64,000 nt of DNA from Ficedula albicollis (Eukaryota; Chordata; Aves; Passeriformes; Muscicapidae): the NCBI RefSeq assembly GCF_000247815.1, contig NC_021671.1, forward strand, positions 23,020,340 to 23,084,339. The letters run 5' to 3'. Both the position numbers and the translations under genes were made by a program. Shown piece by piece: positions 13,832-25,400 of this stretch (its first letter is position 1; every line of letters begins with the position of its first letter). The notes below the pieces were generated by a model. It was not told the origin of the DNA. It made no database searches and saw only the letters and a list, made by a program, of their open reading frames with translations.

Positions 13832-14608
13832 TTTTTGACCATTGCATGATTATATCTTTGTAAAGAAAAACGCAGAGTGCCCTATCACACGTTGTGCTGA
13901 TAATTTAACTTCTGCAATATCAGATGCAAATGAAACCTCTTAAGCAGCTGGCAGCACATTTTGAACTACACAGCACTATTACCTCAAACTACATTACACT
14001 GAATTTTTCCATCATGGAGTACTATGACATTATTTGAACATGACTGATTAAAAAGTGCTACAGAAGTGGCCACTTAAGATGTGTCTTGTAATCTTGTAAA
14101 TAATGTTCTGAGAAGGAGCTTTGCTGTATACAAAGATGTGATATAGGAAAAGGAAACTGGATTTAAGGAGGATTAGGTAGATCAGGAGGCTTATCATAGT
14201 GGAAACAGGAGTCTTTCATCACCTACTCACCTCTTAAATTTGGTCCCATTCAGTAGTGACTGAAAGTCATTGCTGCTTAGTGACATATGAAATGGGTTTG
14301 GGTTTTAGAGCAGATTGCAACTGGAAAGCATCCATATCATAAAAGTCAGAACCACAAATGTTTTTAATCTGTACCCACATAGACAATTTTCTCAGATATG
14401 ACCTAAAGAGTGAATGTGAGTCCAGAGCTTAACTACTGTCTTAGCTGAAGAAACAGTTTCTTAATGCTAGGATAAGAGCAGAAGGCAAGACAGGGTGGGA
14501 AAATTCCATCCTAGTTACAGAGTACCTGTATTGGCTGAATATCTTCTTCCTCAGAGGTGCTGGCTGAACATCTTTCATGATAGGAAAACCAGCCCAATAT
14601 TAAACCTT
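13827..14608. repeat. 782-bp direct duplication, copy B
   Basis: Near-identical to 12761-13542. Here atattaaacctt continues straight into atagatttgag, the apparently uninterrupted (LTR-free) version of the site. Confidence 0.95.
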
Positions 14609-16430
14609 ATAGATTTGAGATGTACACGATTATGCATTCAGAAAAGCAAGGTCAAGGAATGCACTATTAGCATCAGGCATCCATCTCCAGATTTTTAATA
14701 TTATTCTTAAGTTTCCAGTCTCAGCCAACATTATGTCACATACATAGCAGCTGGATAAGATCAGTGCTTATCTGCTGCTTCTGATCATGTGGCATCATTC
14801 TGATTTACTTATCTTTTAAATCAATGTTGCACTGTTACAAATGATTACATAAGGCGGAAAGCCATGATAAATTAGGCTTATCTAGTGCAGGATTTTTTCT
14901 TGGAAAAAAAATAAGTATAGCTCATTCATTTTTTTTCTAAAAGCAAGAGGAATTTATCCTTTTTTTTTCTTCCCATATTATTAAAAATTATTATTTTGAT
15001 TTTTAGTATAATTCAGAATTCTCAGAAGATTTGTGGTATATTTTTAGATTTTTCCATATAGAATAGGTTTTTAAATAGAGGTTCAAAGTATACAAACACT
15101 ACAAAGTGAAACAAAGACATGAGAATTCAAAATAACAGCCACTAACACTTATATGTACAAAAAAGAAATATTGAGTTCTGATTAAATTTAATAATACTAT
15201 GCTGTTTACCAGAATGATGATAGTTATTGTACAATATTGGAAAGAACATTAAAAAATCCCACAAAATCCCAAACACCCAACCTCTAGGAATGTAAGTTCA
15301 GGCCAGAATAGCTTGAAATAAATATTAAAATTAAATTTTAATTACTTAGTAATTAAAAATAATAAGTCAACTTTAAGAGCTTAAGGGATTGTAAGTTTAA
15401 AACAATGACTTTAAAATGTGAAAAAAAATTACTCCTTTTTCTCTTTGCTTTGTGAATGTGCTAGACTATGTCACTTTCATCAGAGCAAGAATTCCTACGA
15501 GTCTTTTGGGTATAATTCAGTTTTCTGTCTCTTAAATATACTACATTTTCCAATGTAACTTCTGTTTTCTTTCTGAAAGAATTATTTTCATCTGTTAATG
15601 AAGTGGTGGTACACGTATCACTAAAACAGAAAAAGACTCCACAAGGGTCATTAAAAATAGTTTATATTAAATTGAAATGGTTTTCACTTAGACCCTTCAT
15701 TTACATCATTCCAGAGTAGAATAAAGATTAAAAGTAGAGGATGTCCAGTTCATATAATTATTAACTATTTAAATAATGATTAATAACTATTTAATATAGC
15801 TTATTAACTATTTAAATATGCACAGATTCATCAGATAAAAGGTACGTAAGGATTAATTTTCATCATCTCACAAATGGATGGTACAGAGATTAGGAGCCAC
15901 AGTTTAATCCTGCACATATGACTGATACAACTACTACTCCTTTACAACACTAGGAAATCTCATTAGGGAATAAATAAATTAGATGTTTTTCACAAAAGTC
16001 TGGAGCTGGCTTGGTGGATCTTCTGCCCTTCTCTTCCTATTTGAAAGTGCTGTGTGAAGATATGTATTTATAGATAATTCATAATAATGGTAACAGTGGA
16101 ATCAAAGAAAACCAGTTGAAAAGTGGTCTGGCTTTTAGTCAGCCCTACCAAATTGTACTGTCCTTCCTCAGAGAAGTAAGTATATTTTACATCTGCCCTG
16201 ATGCATTTCAGTATAGGCTACATGTCACCCCAGAGTTGTGTTGCAGAGTATTGGAAATGCTTCAACAGATCATTGTAAGGTTCAGTTTCTTCAGGTATCT
16301 AACGTTTAATTAAATAGTTATTTTTAGTTAAAAAAAAAGGTTATGGGTTGTTATTTCCTTGCACGGAAAATATACTTAAGATGTCATTATAATCCTCAAA
16401 ATTTGTCAATCAACATAATAATAGAGGATC
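14609..16430. other. AT-rich non-coding stretch
   Basis: No supported gene. It contains locally palindromic AT-rich repeats around 15758-15820 (ttaactatttaaata repeated). Confidence 0.5.
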
Positions 16431-16870
16431 ACAAAATGGTTCAGGTTGGAAGGGACCTTCAAAGATCATCTAGTCCAATCTCTCTGCCACATGGCTCAGT
16501 GCCCTGTACAACCTGACCCTGAACACTGCCAGTTATGAGACACCCACAGCCCAGCTTCTCTGGGCAACCTGGTCCAGTGTCTCACTGCCCTTATCACAAA
16601 CAATTACTTTCTAATAGCTAACCTAAACCCGCCCTCTTTCAGCTTAAAACACAAAATGGTTCAGGTTGGAAGGGACCTTCAAAGATCATCTAGTCCAATC
16701 TCTCTGCCACATGGCTCAGTGCCCTGTACAACCTGACCCTGAACACTGCCAGTTATGAGACACCCACAGCCCAGCTTCTCTGGGCAACCTGGTCCAGTGT
16801 CTCACTGCCCTTATCACAAACAATTACTTTCTAATAGCTAACCTAAACCCGCCCTCTTTCAGCTTAAAAC
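16431..16870. repeat. Perfect tandem duplication, 2 x 220 bp, within CR1
   Basis: 16431-16650 and 16651-16870 are identical as far as I can read, from acaaaatggttcagg to cagcttaaaac. Confidence 0.96.
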
Positions 16871-17110
16871 CATTGCCCATTGTCTTGTCAATACAGCCAT
16901 TGGCAACAAGTCCCTCTCCACCTTTTTTATAGCCCCCTTTATATGTTGAAAGGCAGCAATAACCCTGGAACCTTCCCCACTCCAGGCTAAACAATCTCAG
17001 CTCCCCAAGCTAAAGAACCTCAACTCTTCAGAGAGAATATTTCCAGAACTCAGACCGTTTCTGTGTCTCTCCTCTGGGCCTGGATGCATTACTCCAGGTG
17101 GGGTCACAGT
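16431..17110 (-). mobile_element. CR1 LINE 3' fragment with internal duplication
   Basis: ttggaagggaccttcaaag and atcatctagtccaatc are the reverse complement of the CR1 3' end. It continues through ctgggcaacctggtccagtg, cattgcccattgtcttgtc and aggctaaacaatctcagc. Minus strand, 5'-truncated. Confidence 0.92.
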
Positions 17111-17235
17111 ATCTGGCTTCTGTTTGCTTCCGAGTTTCTTTGTTCCGCTACATTGACTTTTAAAGGTTGTATTTGATTTTGTTTCAAACATGATTTGACT
17201 TTAGTGAACAGACTTTTTCTTGTTTTCTCCAGCAT

Positions 17236-17660
17236 CTCACAGAATCACAGAAGGATTGATGTTGGAAGGGGCCTCTGAAAGCTACCTTGCCCAAGCCTCC
17301 TGCTTAAACAGGGCCACTTGGAGCCCTGGACCATCTCCAGACTTCACCATCTCGGGCAACCGGTGTTAGTGTGTGATCATCCTCAGAGTAGAAAAGTTCT
17401 CCCCGATTTTCAGAGGAAACCTCATGTTTCAATTTGTGCCCATCCCTTCTTACCACTGGGCACAAATGAGAAAAGCCTGGGCCCATTCTCTTTGCACCCT
17501 TCCTTCAGGTATTTATATAGGTCAATAAGATACTCTCTTTTCCAGGCTGAATAGGGATTCGGTCCCAGCTCTCACAGGTTTTTCCCTTAAAAAATGCTCT
17601 AGTCTCTCTTATAACCCTTTGCTGGACAGTGTTCAGTAGCTCTCTATCCCTTTGATACTG
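17236..17660 (-). mobile_element. CR1 LINE 3' fragment
   Basis: Starts with tctcacagaatcacagaagg and gttggaaggggcctctg, the reverse complement of the CR1 3' terminal region with its short repeated tail. It runs through gggccacttggagccctgg, gggcaaccggtgtt and gctggacagtgttcag. Minus strand. Frames at 17304-17554 are remnants of, or antisense to, this element. Confidence 0.9.
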
Positions 17661-17749
17661 GGAACATATCAATTTATACTTCTCCTATGAAATTCTAAAA
17701 AACCTTTCAAGATATTTGAAATAAAAGTTACATGTAAGATGTTTTGTGA

Positions 17750-18491
17750 TTCCCTTCCCTTCCCTTCCCTTCCCTTCCCTTCCCTTCCCTTCCCTTCCCT
17801 TCCCTTCCCTTCCCTTCCCTTCCCTTCCCTTCCCTTCCCTTCCCTTCCCTTCCCTTCCCTTCCCTTCCCTTCCCTTCCCTTCCCTTCCCTTCCCTTCCCT
17901 TCCCTTCCCTTCCCTTCCCTTCCCTTCCCTTCCCTTCCCTTCCCTTCCCTTCCCTTCCCTTCCCTTCCCTTCCCTTCCCTTCCCTTCCCTTCCCTTCCCT
18001 TCCCTTCCCTTCCCTTCCCTTCCCTTCCCTTCCCTTCCCTTCCCTTCCCTTCCCTTCCCTTCCCTTCCCTTCCCTTCCCTTCCCTTCCCTTCCCTTCCCT
18101 TCCCTTCCCTTCCCTTCCCTTCCCTTCCCTTCCCTTCCCTTCCCTTCCCTTCCCTTCCCTTCCCTTCCCTTCCCTTCCCTTCCCTTCCCTTCCCTTCCCT
18201 TCCCTTCCCTTCCCTTCCCTTCCCTTCCCTTCCCTTCCCTTCCCTTCCCTTCCCTTCCCTTCCCTTCCCTTCCCTTCCCTTCCCTTCCCTTCCCTTCCCT
18301 TCCCTTCCCTTCCCTTCCCTTCCCTTCCCTTCCCTTCCCTTCCCTTCCCTTCCCTTCCCTTCCCTTCCCTTCCCTTCCCTTCCCTTCCCTTCCCTTCCCT
18401 TCCCTTCCCTTCCCTTCCCTTCCCTTCCCTTCCCTTCCCTTCCCTTCCCTTCCCTTCCCTTCCCTTCCCTTCCCTTCCCTTCCCTTCCCTT
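17750..18491. repeat. (TTCCC)n pentanucleotide array, about 148 units
   Basis: A pure tandem array of ttccc (GGGAA on the minus strand), about 740 bp with no interruptions until the last 40 bp, where ttccctgaaac variants appear to about 18527. It lies just beyond a CR1 fragment and, if STS extends left, within an intron. All long open frames here (PFPSL or EGKGR repeats) are artefacts of the 5-bp period. Confidence 0.98.
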
Positions 18492-18539
18492 CTTCCCTGA
18501 AACTTCCCTGAAACTTCCCTTCCCTTCAACTAACATCGC

Positions 18540-21500
18540 ATGACTGTAATATTTTCTTTTAATATTAACTCGATACTAAGATAGGTCAAAAAATCATGGG
18601 AGAGAGGCAATTAAGTTTTTTCAGCTTTCAGGGCATTCATATAATAAAGGCATCCAGACAAGCCCCCCACTTTACAGTTACCTATCCTGTGCCAGACTAC
18701 AATTTCTGAGATTTTTTTTACTTTTATGCCTTTCAGTTAGGGTTATCCTACAAAGGAAGAAGACCTGATATGTAGTTCTGCTACTGCTAACAGAATAATA
18801 ACCAGCCATTTGCAAAAGTGGTGTTGGATTAGTGTGTCTTCACACAGCTTGCATGCAAGTCTACAGGGGGCTCCAAAACTCTTTGCAGTGATCTGTTCTG
18901 GATTAAATTAGTGCAATGTAATTTACATCAAAAACAATTTCTGAACATATCCATTTTTCTTCCTATTCCTATACAATCAGGAATGAAGGAATGAAAGAAG
19001 GGAATAGAGGAAGGAAGAAAAGGATGATAGTGCATTCATTGATTCATTCATCATATCTTTTTCCATTTTTAGACTGTAAGATTATTTCATTTGCTCTCAT
19101 ATGAATTATAATTAATAGCATTAATAAGGTGCTTAGCCTACATTGAAAGAAAATTAATGTTATTAGCCAGAGAATAATTCTCTAAGGCATGTCACATGCA
19201 GTGACACTATAACTGTGAATGCTTTCAACATTGAATTCTGTTATACACACATCAGCAGGAAAAAGCAATAGAGATACATGGTCCCAAAGCTTATCAAGAG
19301 TCTTTGTATTTTGGATTTTTGACACAGAGTGTAATTATACTCTTCAGCATTGGTTTAAAAAGTCACAAACATTAAATATTCAAGGAAGTATTTTATTCAT
19401 GTGTCTTTTAGGCTTTTCTCCTCCTAGTATGACAATTGCCTTAAAATTGAATAATTGTCCAATTTATGCTTCTGAATAAATAAACAAATGAAAATTGAAC
19501 TGTTTTGTATTTAGAATTATGAGGCTTGAGTGGATTTTTCCATCTTAAAAGAAAAATTTTTGCTTTCTCTCTCGAAAATGGCACCTAAAGTCTTTCTGAT
19601 TCCAACTGATCTCTCAAATGAGGAATAATACTTCAGTTGCATTTCATTGTTCAATCTTTATGTCTTTTTCCTCACTGGCCTGGCAGTACTTCTACTTGCA
19701 ACTTCTACTCTTTTCTGCACCTTTTTTTAAAGTCATCCACAAGGGTCTTCCACAACATGTCTCAGTCAGCAGAAAACACTGAAAATTTCTTTTAGAACTG
19801 AATTAAAGTTGGTGTATTTTTCCTACCAAAGTCAAAGAATTCTGACGTTCTATAATGTAGTTTTCAATATGCTCGTGTTTTCTACATATGCTGTGTTGTC
19901 TTTACTTAAAAAGTCTTGCAGCATATAATTATATCTGGGCTATTTTGTTCTTACTGCTTCTGCAAGTTACATTCATCTATGTATAAATACTAATTTCTGT
20001 CAAGTGAATGATAAAACCGCCATTTCTAAAAAGCTCACAGTATTCATTTTTTCATCTTTTCTAGACATTTTCTTTTTAAACTTTTCTACTGTAGCATCTT
20101 CAGAGGCATTTCCAAGAACATACTGGTTACTGACATCAGAAGTACAGTGAATCAATCTACTTTCTGACATAGCAGATGCATTAAAACTGGACTTTTCAGT
20201 GGAGGTTAATGGAAATAAGTACTCCCTTCAACTGAAAAAAAAGAAAAAAGAAAAGCTATATTATTCCTCCAGATTCATTTGGAAATGACAGCCATAACTC
20301 TCATTTTTTTCCATCAGGCTAATAATGGAGGAGAAGGTAGCAGAGGAACTAAACACATTTTCTACATCCTGGAAATATGCCATCTTTCATCAGCAAGATG
20401 ATACAAGACATAAGCAAAAAAGAGTAACCAGATCCCTACTGAAAAAAGAAAGTGTTACTTTTATACTCGTAAATGACTAGTTTACTAGCTAAAGTATAAC
20501 TATTTACTAGTATACTAGCTGTGGATCTGTTTCCCAATTAAGCCAGCTCTACTGTCCCTGATGCTCCTGTAATGAGCAAAGGACAATACCTCAGGAATCT
20601 TGTGTATATCTACATCTAAATTTGTTCTAATTTCTTATATTACCACCATTACATTTGTATCTCTGATTTATCCTAAGCTTTTTAAATAGCACGCTTCTGT
20701 CCTACATTTGGTTTATTTGACACATCTCCTAAGAGCCTGTGGTCATTCTGGAAAAGAGCAGTGTTTTTCAATCTGTTACCACCTCTGCATCACTAAATAG
20801 CCCAAAACAGCAGCATGTCAGCTACCCTGCTTTCCAACTTGCTGTTCAAACCCTAGAGACACTCTCTGGATCAGCAAGGAAACAGCAAAATGTACTGGCA
20901 GCAGCAAATAAGCAATTAGGCTGGAATAAGCTAAATATTGCACAACAGAAAAAGGAAATAAAACACAGTAAAACCAGCTAATGTCCAGTCGATTGTTACA
21001 ATGTGAATGCAAACAGAAATTATAAAACATGCATTCTTTTATCTAATGCAAGTACTCAATTGACCAAATGCTGCCAGGCCACTGATAGACATGGTAAAGA
21101 TTCAGGGTTGATAGAACTGGAATGAAAAAAAAAACCTGCTCTCTCTTTACAAAACATGATTTATAAAACAGTATTGTTCTGTTGTCTCCTACATTGAAAA
21201 CCTCTCCTAAGCACATCACAGTTTCCTACAAGAGTTTTTCCCATTCTCCTACATTGAAAACCTCTCCTAAGCACATCACTGTTTCCCACAAGAGTTTTTC
21301 CCATTCCTGTAAATACTGCAGTAAGTACATTACAAATCACTAAGTATGCTGTGCTGCCTTTTGCCCACTATTTCTGCAATCAGACTTTTTGATGCAAAAT
21401 ATGCAAAGAACACATGTTTAACTGCACGTGCTGGCATAATTTATGTATGCACCAAAGCTAAATATCTGTTTATAGCAACTTAGTCAGAAAGCTTTCTTGA

Positions 21501-22310
21501 AGAAAGTCAATTTGCATTGACTTGTAGTGAAAGATAATCAACTTGGGATACACAGGAAGGAGAACCATAAAGTCATCTTTAGTGCTTACAATACTGCTAT
21601 TCTACCATATAATTATTTACAAATATGAATTGTTACTTGTTTTCACAGGTGATTATCTCTAGAATCAGAGAAACACTTCAATACATCTAGAGATACAAGA
21701 AGCCTGTTGACAGATTCAAGAATCAATTCCTCTCTGGCCTCCAAGAGAATGGAAGGCTCTGAAAGGCAAATTCATGGATTTTGACTATTCTTCATAAACA
21801 AAAGTAGACCTCATCTTAGTGAATTTAGCAACTCAGAGAACTCACTGAAATAATTAGCAAATTAGTTTTGCCAACAGTGGATATTATATACGTCATTTGA
21901 AAATATTTTGATCCTGATATCATATGGTCACTTTTTAAATATATATATTGTTTTATAAGGATAATCTGAATAGGTGCACTTGGAAGCTCAGAGGGTTGGA
22001 TTAACTACCCAGCTTCAAAAGTCCACAGTTAGACGTCCACCTCTCTGCTAAGTCCATGTTGTATAAACCACCTTCACAGTCAAATAAGGGAATTGGCTTT
22101 GGTAGGACACAATAAATTTGGCAATAAGGTAGCTATTGCAAAGGCTCAGATTATTTTGCTTTCTAAATGACTGTCTTTTTCCCCTAAGTATAAAGGACAA
22201 GTATGACAGATATATTGTAGACACGAATTGCTGGCTTCAGTTTGGTGAATAATGAACAGAAGTCATTATCATGAATTCTTCCACTGCTGTTAGAAGCACA
22301 CGTAACATAC
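18540..22310. other. Non-coding stretch, presumed STS intron 5
   Basis: No exon encoding the expected TSDxG or GGIRVP sulfatase segments was found by reading the minus strand. A 60-bp tandem duplication lies at 21185-21304. Purine-rich runs occur near 18980-19020. Confidence 0.5.
21185..21304. repeat. Tandem duplication, 2 x 60 bp
   Basis: tctcctacattgaaaacc to tttttcccat is present twice back to back, with two substitutions (cacagtttcctac versus cactgtttcccac). Confidence 0.93.
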
Positions 22311-22447
22311 CTACACTCCAGTCCATTTCCTCCACTGCATCACCATATAAACCATGTTTGCTCTTTCCTTTGAAATTTTCTGAAGCATATAGAGCAGTAT
22401 GGACATGAAGATAAGACAGGACAAGAAGAAATGGTGTATCAGTGTTC
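22311..22447 (-). CDS. STS: STS coding exon 5, HVH motif
   Basis: 137 bases: 1 base completes Arg272, then 45 codons ([10 protein letters not shown] to EEMDWSV), then 1 base. HVH at 286-288 contains the catalytic His equivalent to human His290. [12 protein letters not shown] is the conserved sulfatase-family stretch that precedes the second calcium-ligand region. The acceptor is tttgttttccag and the donor is G|gtatgt. Reading past the donor runs into non-homologous residues. The next exon, which should carry the TSDxG calcium ligands, was not found to the left. Confidence 0.9.
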
Positions 22448-25400
22448 CTGGAAAACAAAACAAACCAAAAGCACAGACCCTTAGTATATTTTATAATAAG
22501 ATTTCTACAAATAAATCTTTCTTCAATGGAGTTAAAAAAAAAAAATAAAAGGCTCCCTGTCCCCCTGCCAACAAACACCAAAACAAAAGCAAAAGGTGAA
22601 AAGGAATACTGTAATTGATTACAGGGTAATTCTGAATAAACACACACCCAGTAAAAATGCCACTCTTTTACTGAATTGAAAGCAAAAATAATTGACAAAA
22701 TCTATCTAAATACTATTTGCTATATATATTTTAAAAGGACTTGTTTAAAGGCAGGAATCCAGCAGTTTCTGAATACAAACACCTGTCCTCATTTTACAAG
22801 TATATTTTTAGAAACCTGAATACAATTGTTGAAAAAAATACTCTCAGCACTACATATCTACATGAAACACAGTTTCCTTCCTCAAAAAGTCACTTGGAAG
22901 CTGATCAACCAAACTGTTATGGGGACCTGGGTCTAAGATATATAACCAATCTCTTTTCTTTCAAAGCTTTGTACATGTATGAATGTGACACTACATAACC
23001 TCAAAGTCATACTAATATAAAAATTCTTTTCTCAAAGTAATGAACAGTCTCCATTGTCTTCTATTTTGTAAACAGATATAAAAGAAAGAATGCAATAAAT
23101 AGACTCTCTGTAAAATTTGCTGTTCATGTGATCTGTCAACATGATATTTATGATCAATTCCAGCAGGTTGTGAAAGCACAGCTCAAACAAGTACTTCTCC
23201 TTATGCATTATTTATACTACTTTACTTAAAATTGTGCCACACTAGCCAAATTTACTGCTATATGCTCTAACAGCATTTGCAGTACATTATGCATATTGTA
23301 AATATCTGTTGAACCTCAAAAGCACTACCCACAAAACTTGTTTGGATCTCACCTTAAAGCACACAGTTAATTGCAGACTATTTTTAGTTTTATTTATCAT
23401 ATTTTCCCTCACAAAGCTATAGTGGATAATATCTATGATTCACATCAATATCAAAGGGAGGCCATATATTTCCTGAAGCAGATGGTTCTTCCACCCTCAA
23501 AGAGGGGAGGCCCAAAACAGGCATGCTCATAAAAAAACCATTTCTTTAAAATTAACAACAAAAAAAAAATCCTAACATTTAGAACTTGAAAACAAAGTAT
23601 TTTAGTAGAATAGATTAAACTGATATCAATACTTTCCTCTTAAAGGAAAATAATATTGTTTAATCTAGTATATTTATGATCTATTTTTCCTCTCTCCTTG
23701 GTTGCATTTGTTCTTTCACAAGTTGCACTGTGAAAACTTTTTTCCTACTGGCATATACAGTAGTAGATAAACACAAAATGGGAAATTTTTACCTATATAC
23801 ATATAGGTATTATTTACCTATATACATTTGGTAAATGTATTTCTGATGGGCATTTTTTCTTCATTAAAAATATTTCACTTTTTTAGAAAACTCAGAAGAA
23901 ATACAACATTCTTCATGTGGAAAATGGATTTAAAAAATATTTTAATTCACTTACAAACATTTGTGCATCAATCCTATATTACCTTATTAATATAAAGTAC
24001 TGATCAAAAAAATTTAAGACAATGTTTTTGTCTTAACATAAAAGACACACTTTCTACAAAGTTGTTTGGTCCTGTTTGATAGGTCATATATGTGAGAACT
24101 TTTCACAACTGTAGCAACAAATACCAGGAGATCCCTAAGACAATTAAAAAGGCTGAAAATATCACCAACTGAAGTAAAAAAGAAAAAGATGTATACTTAA
24201 AAGTAGTAAATATATGTATATATTTAATATATACATAAATATAATACTGACCTTTCACTAGAGAATTTTACTGCAAGGCAGATGATTTTTGTTTCACAAC
24301 TTGCATTTTGTAATGCCTGGGATTATGTGCCCTTAAACACAGTCCACTGAATTGAGATTAATTTATAAATTCTAGGGTAAAACACCACAAAAAATTATTT
24401 TGTACTTTTAACACTGCATGTTAAATTTAGTTTTCATGCAAACTACCTTGTTCTAATGCCATAGAATCTGCATTCTCATAACTGCCTACTTGCTTTCCTA
24501 AAAGGATCAATAGCTTCCACTACAAATGTTATTTTCAACGTGTAATAATTCAAGTTTGTTTGGTTGTTGTAATTTTGTCTGTTTGTTGAACTCACAGAAA
24601 GATCTAACTTTCATGAAGAGTCATCAAATCAATGACTGATATGAAAGGGCACTACATAATTCTCTCTTTTCCAACTAAAATTGACAGCTTTTGATTGACA
24701 GCTTGCTGTCGGGTAGAGAAGTGTCTCACCTATTAATATCCTATAAAATATCAGAGGCAATTATTTATCTCCTGCCAAAACACTTTGAGGAGAATCATAA
24801 CTGAATACCTTTACTCTGACCTTGAAAATGGAATGACAATACCAGCTAGTAGGCAGAAGAAAAATTTGACAATAACAGCTTAACTCTTGAACCACTTCAA
24901 TAAACAGCTCTTTCAAAAATGCGTTCCCACTATCTTTTACACAGTCCAAACACAGAGAATCTCAGTTTCAAAAGATTTGAGATTTTTTTTATCCTGATGA
25001 TGAGGATGAGTCACAGGTGTTTTTTCAATTTATTGAGTAGCTAGAGAGATTACATACATCTGACATGAGATATTCTTCAGGGTATTTTTAATGGATCTTG
25101 AAAACATCTTAAAGCATCACATTGCTGGTGACTCTTCTGCATTGCAAAGTACCAGGTCCTTTTTTATTGTGAGGTGTCTTTATACTACTCAAGGATTCAG
25201 CTCAGGCTTGAGCTGTAAAATACAGCTTTAAAGTAGGTGAGAGAGCAATTAAAACTAATCTGACTTTGTGCTTCAAACACGAGTCTTTTAACTTTTTCCC
25301 TGCAAATCTACTCTAAATGCTTGCTGCTTTGAAAACTCCTTGGGCAATTGTTGGCTTTTCTGTGCACTTAAGTGGCACAGTTGACACCTTGCAGGAAGGA

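Noticed and set aside
17669..18543. Four long open frames (253-286 codons) encoding PFPSL or EGKGR repeats on both strands
   Set aside because: They are the automatic result of a stop-free 5-bp repeat (TTCCC)n read in every frame.
22237..22698. 153-codon minus-strand open frame as a stand-alone gene
   Set aside because: Only 22311-22447 is homologous to STS; the rest is intron read through on both sides of clear splice sites.
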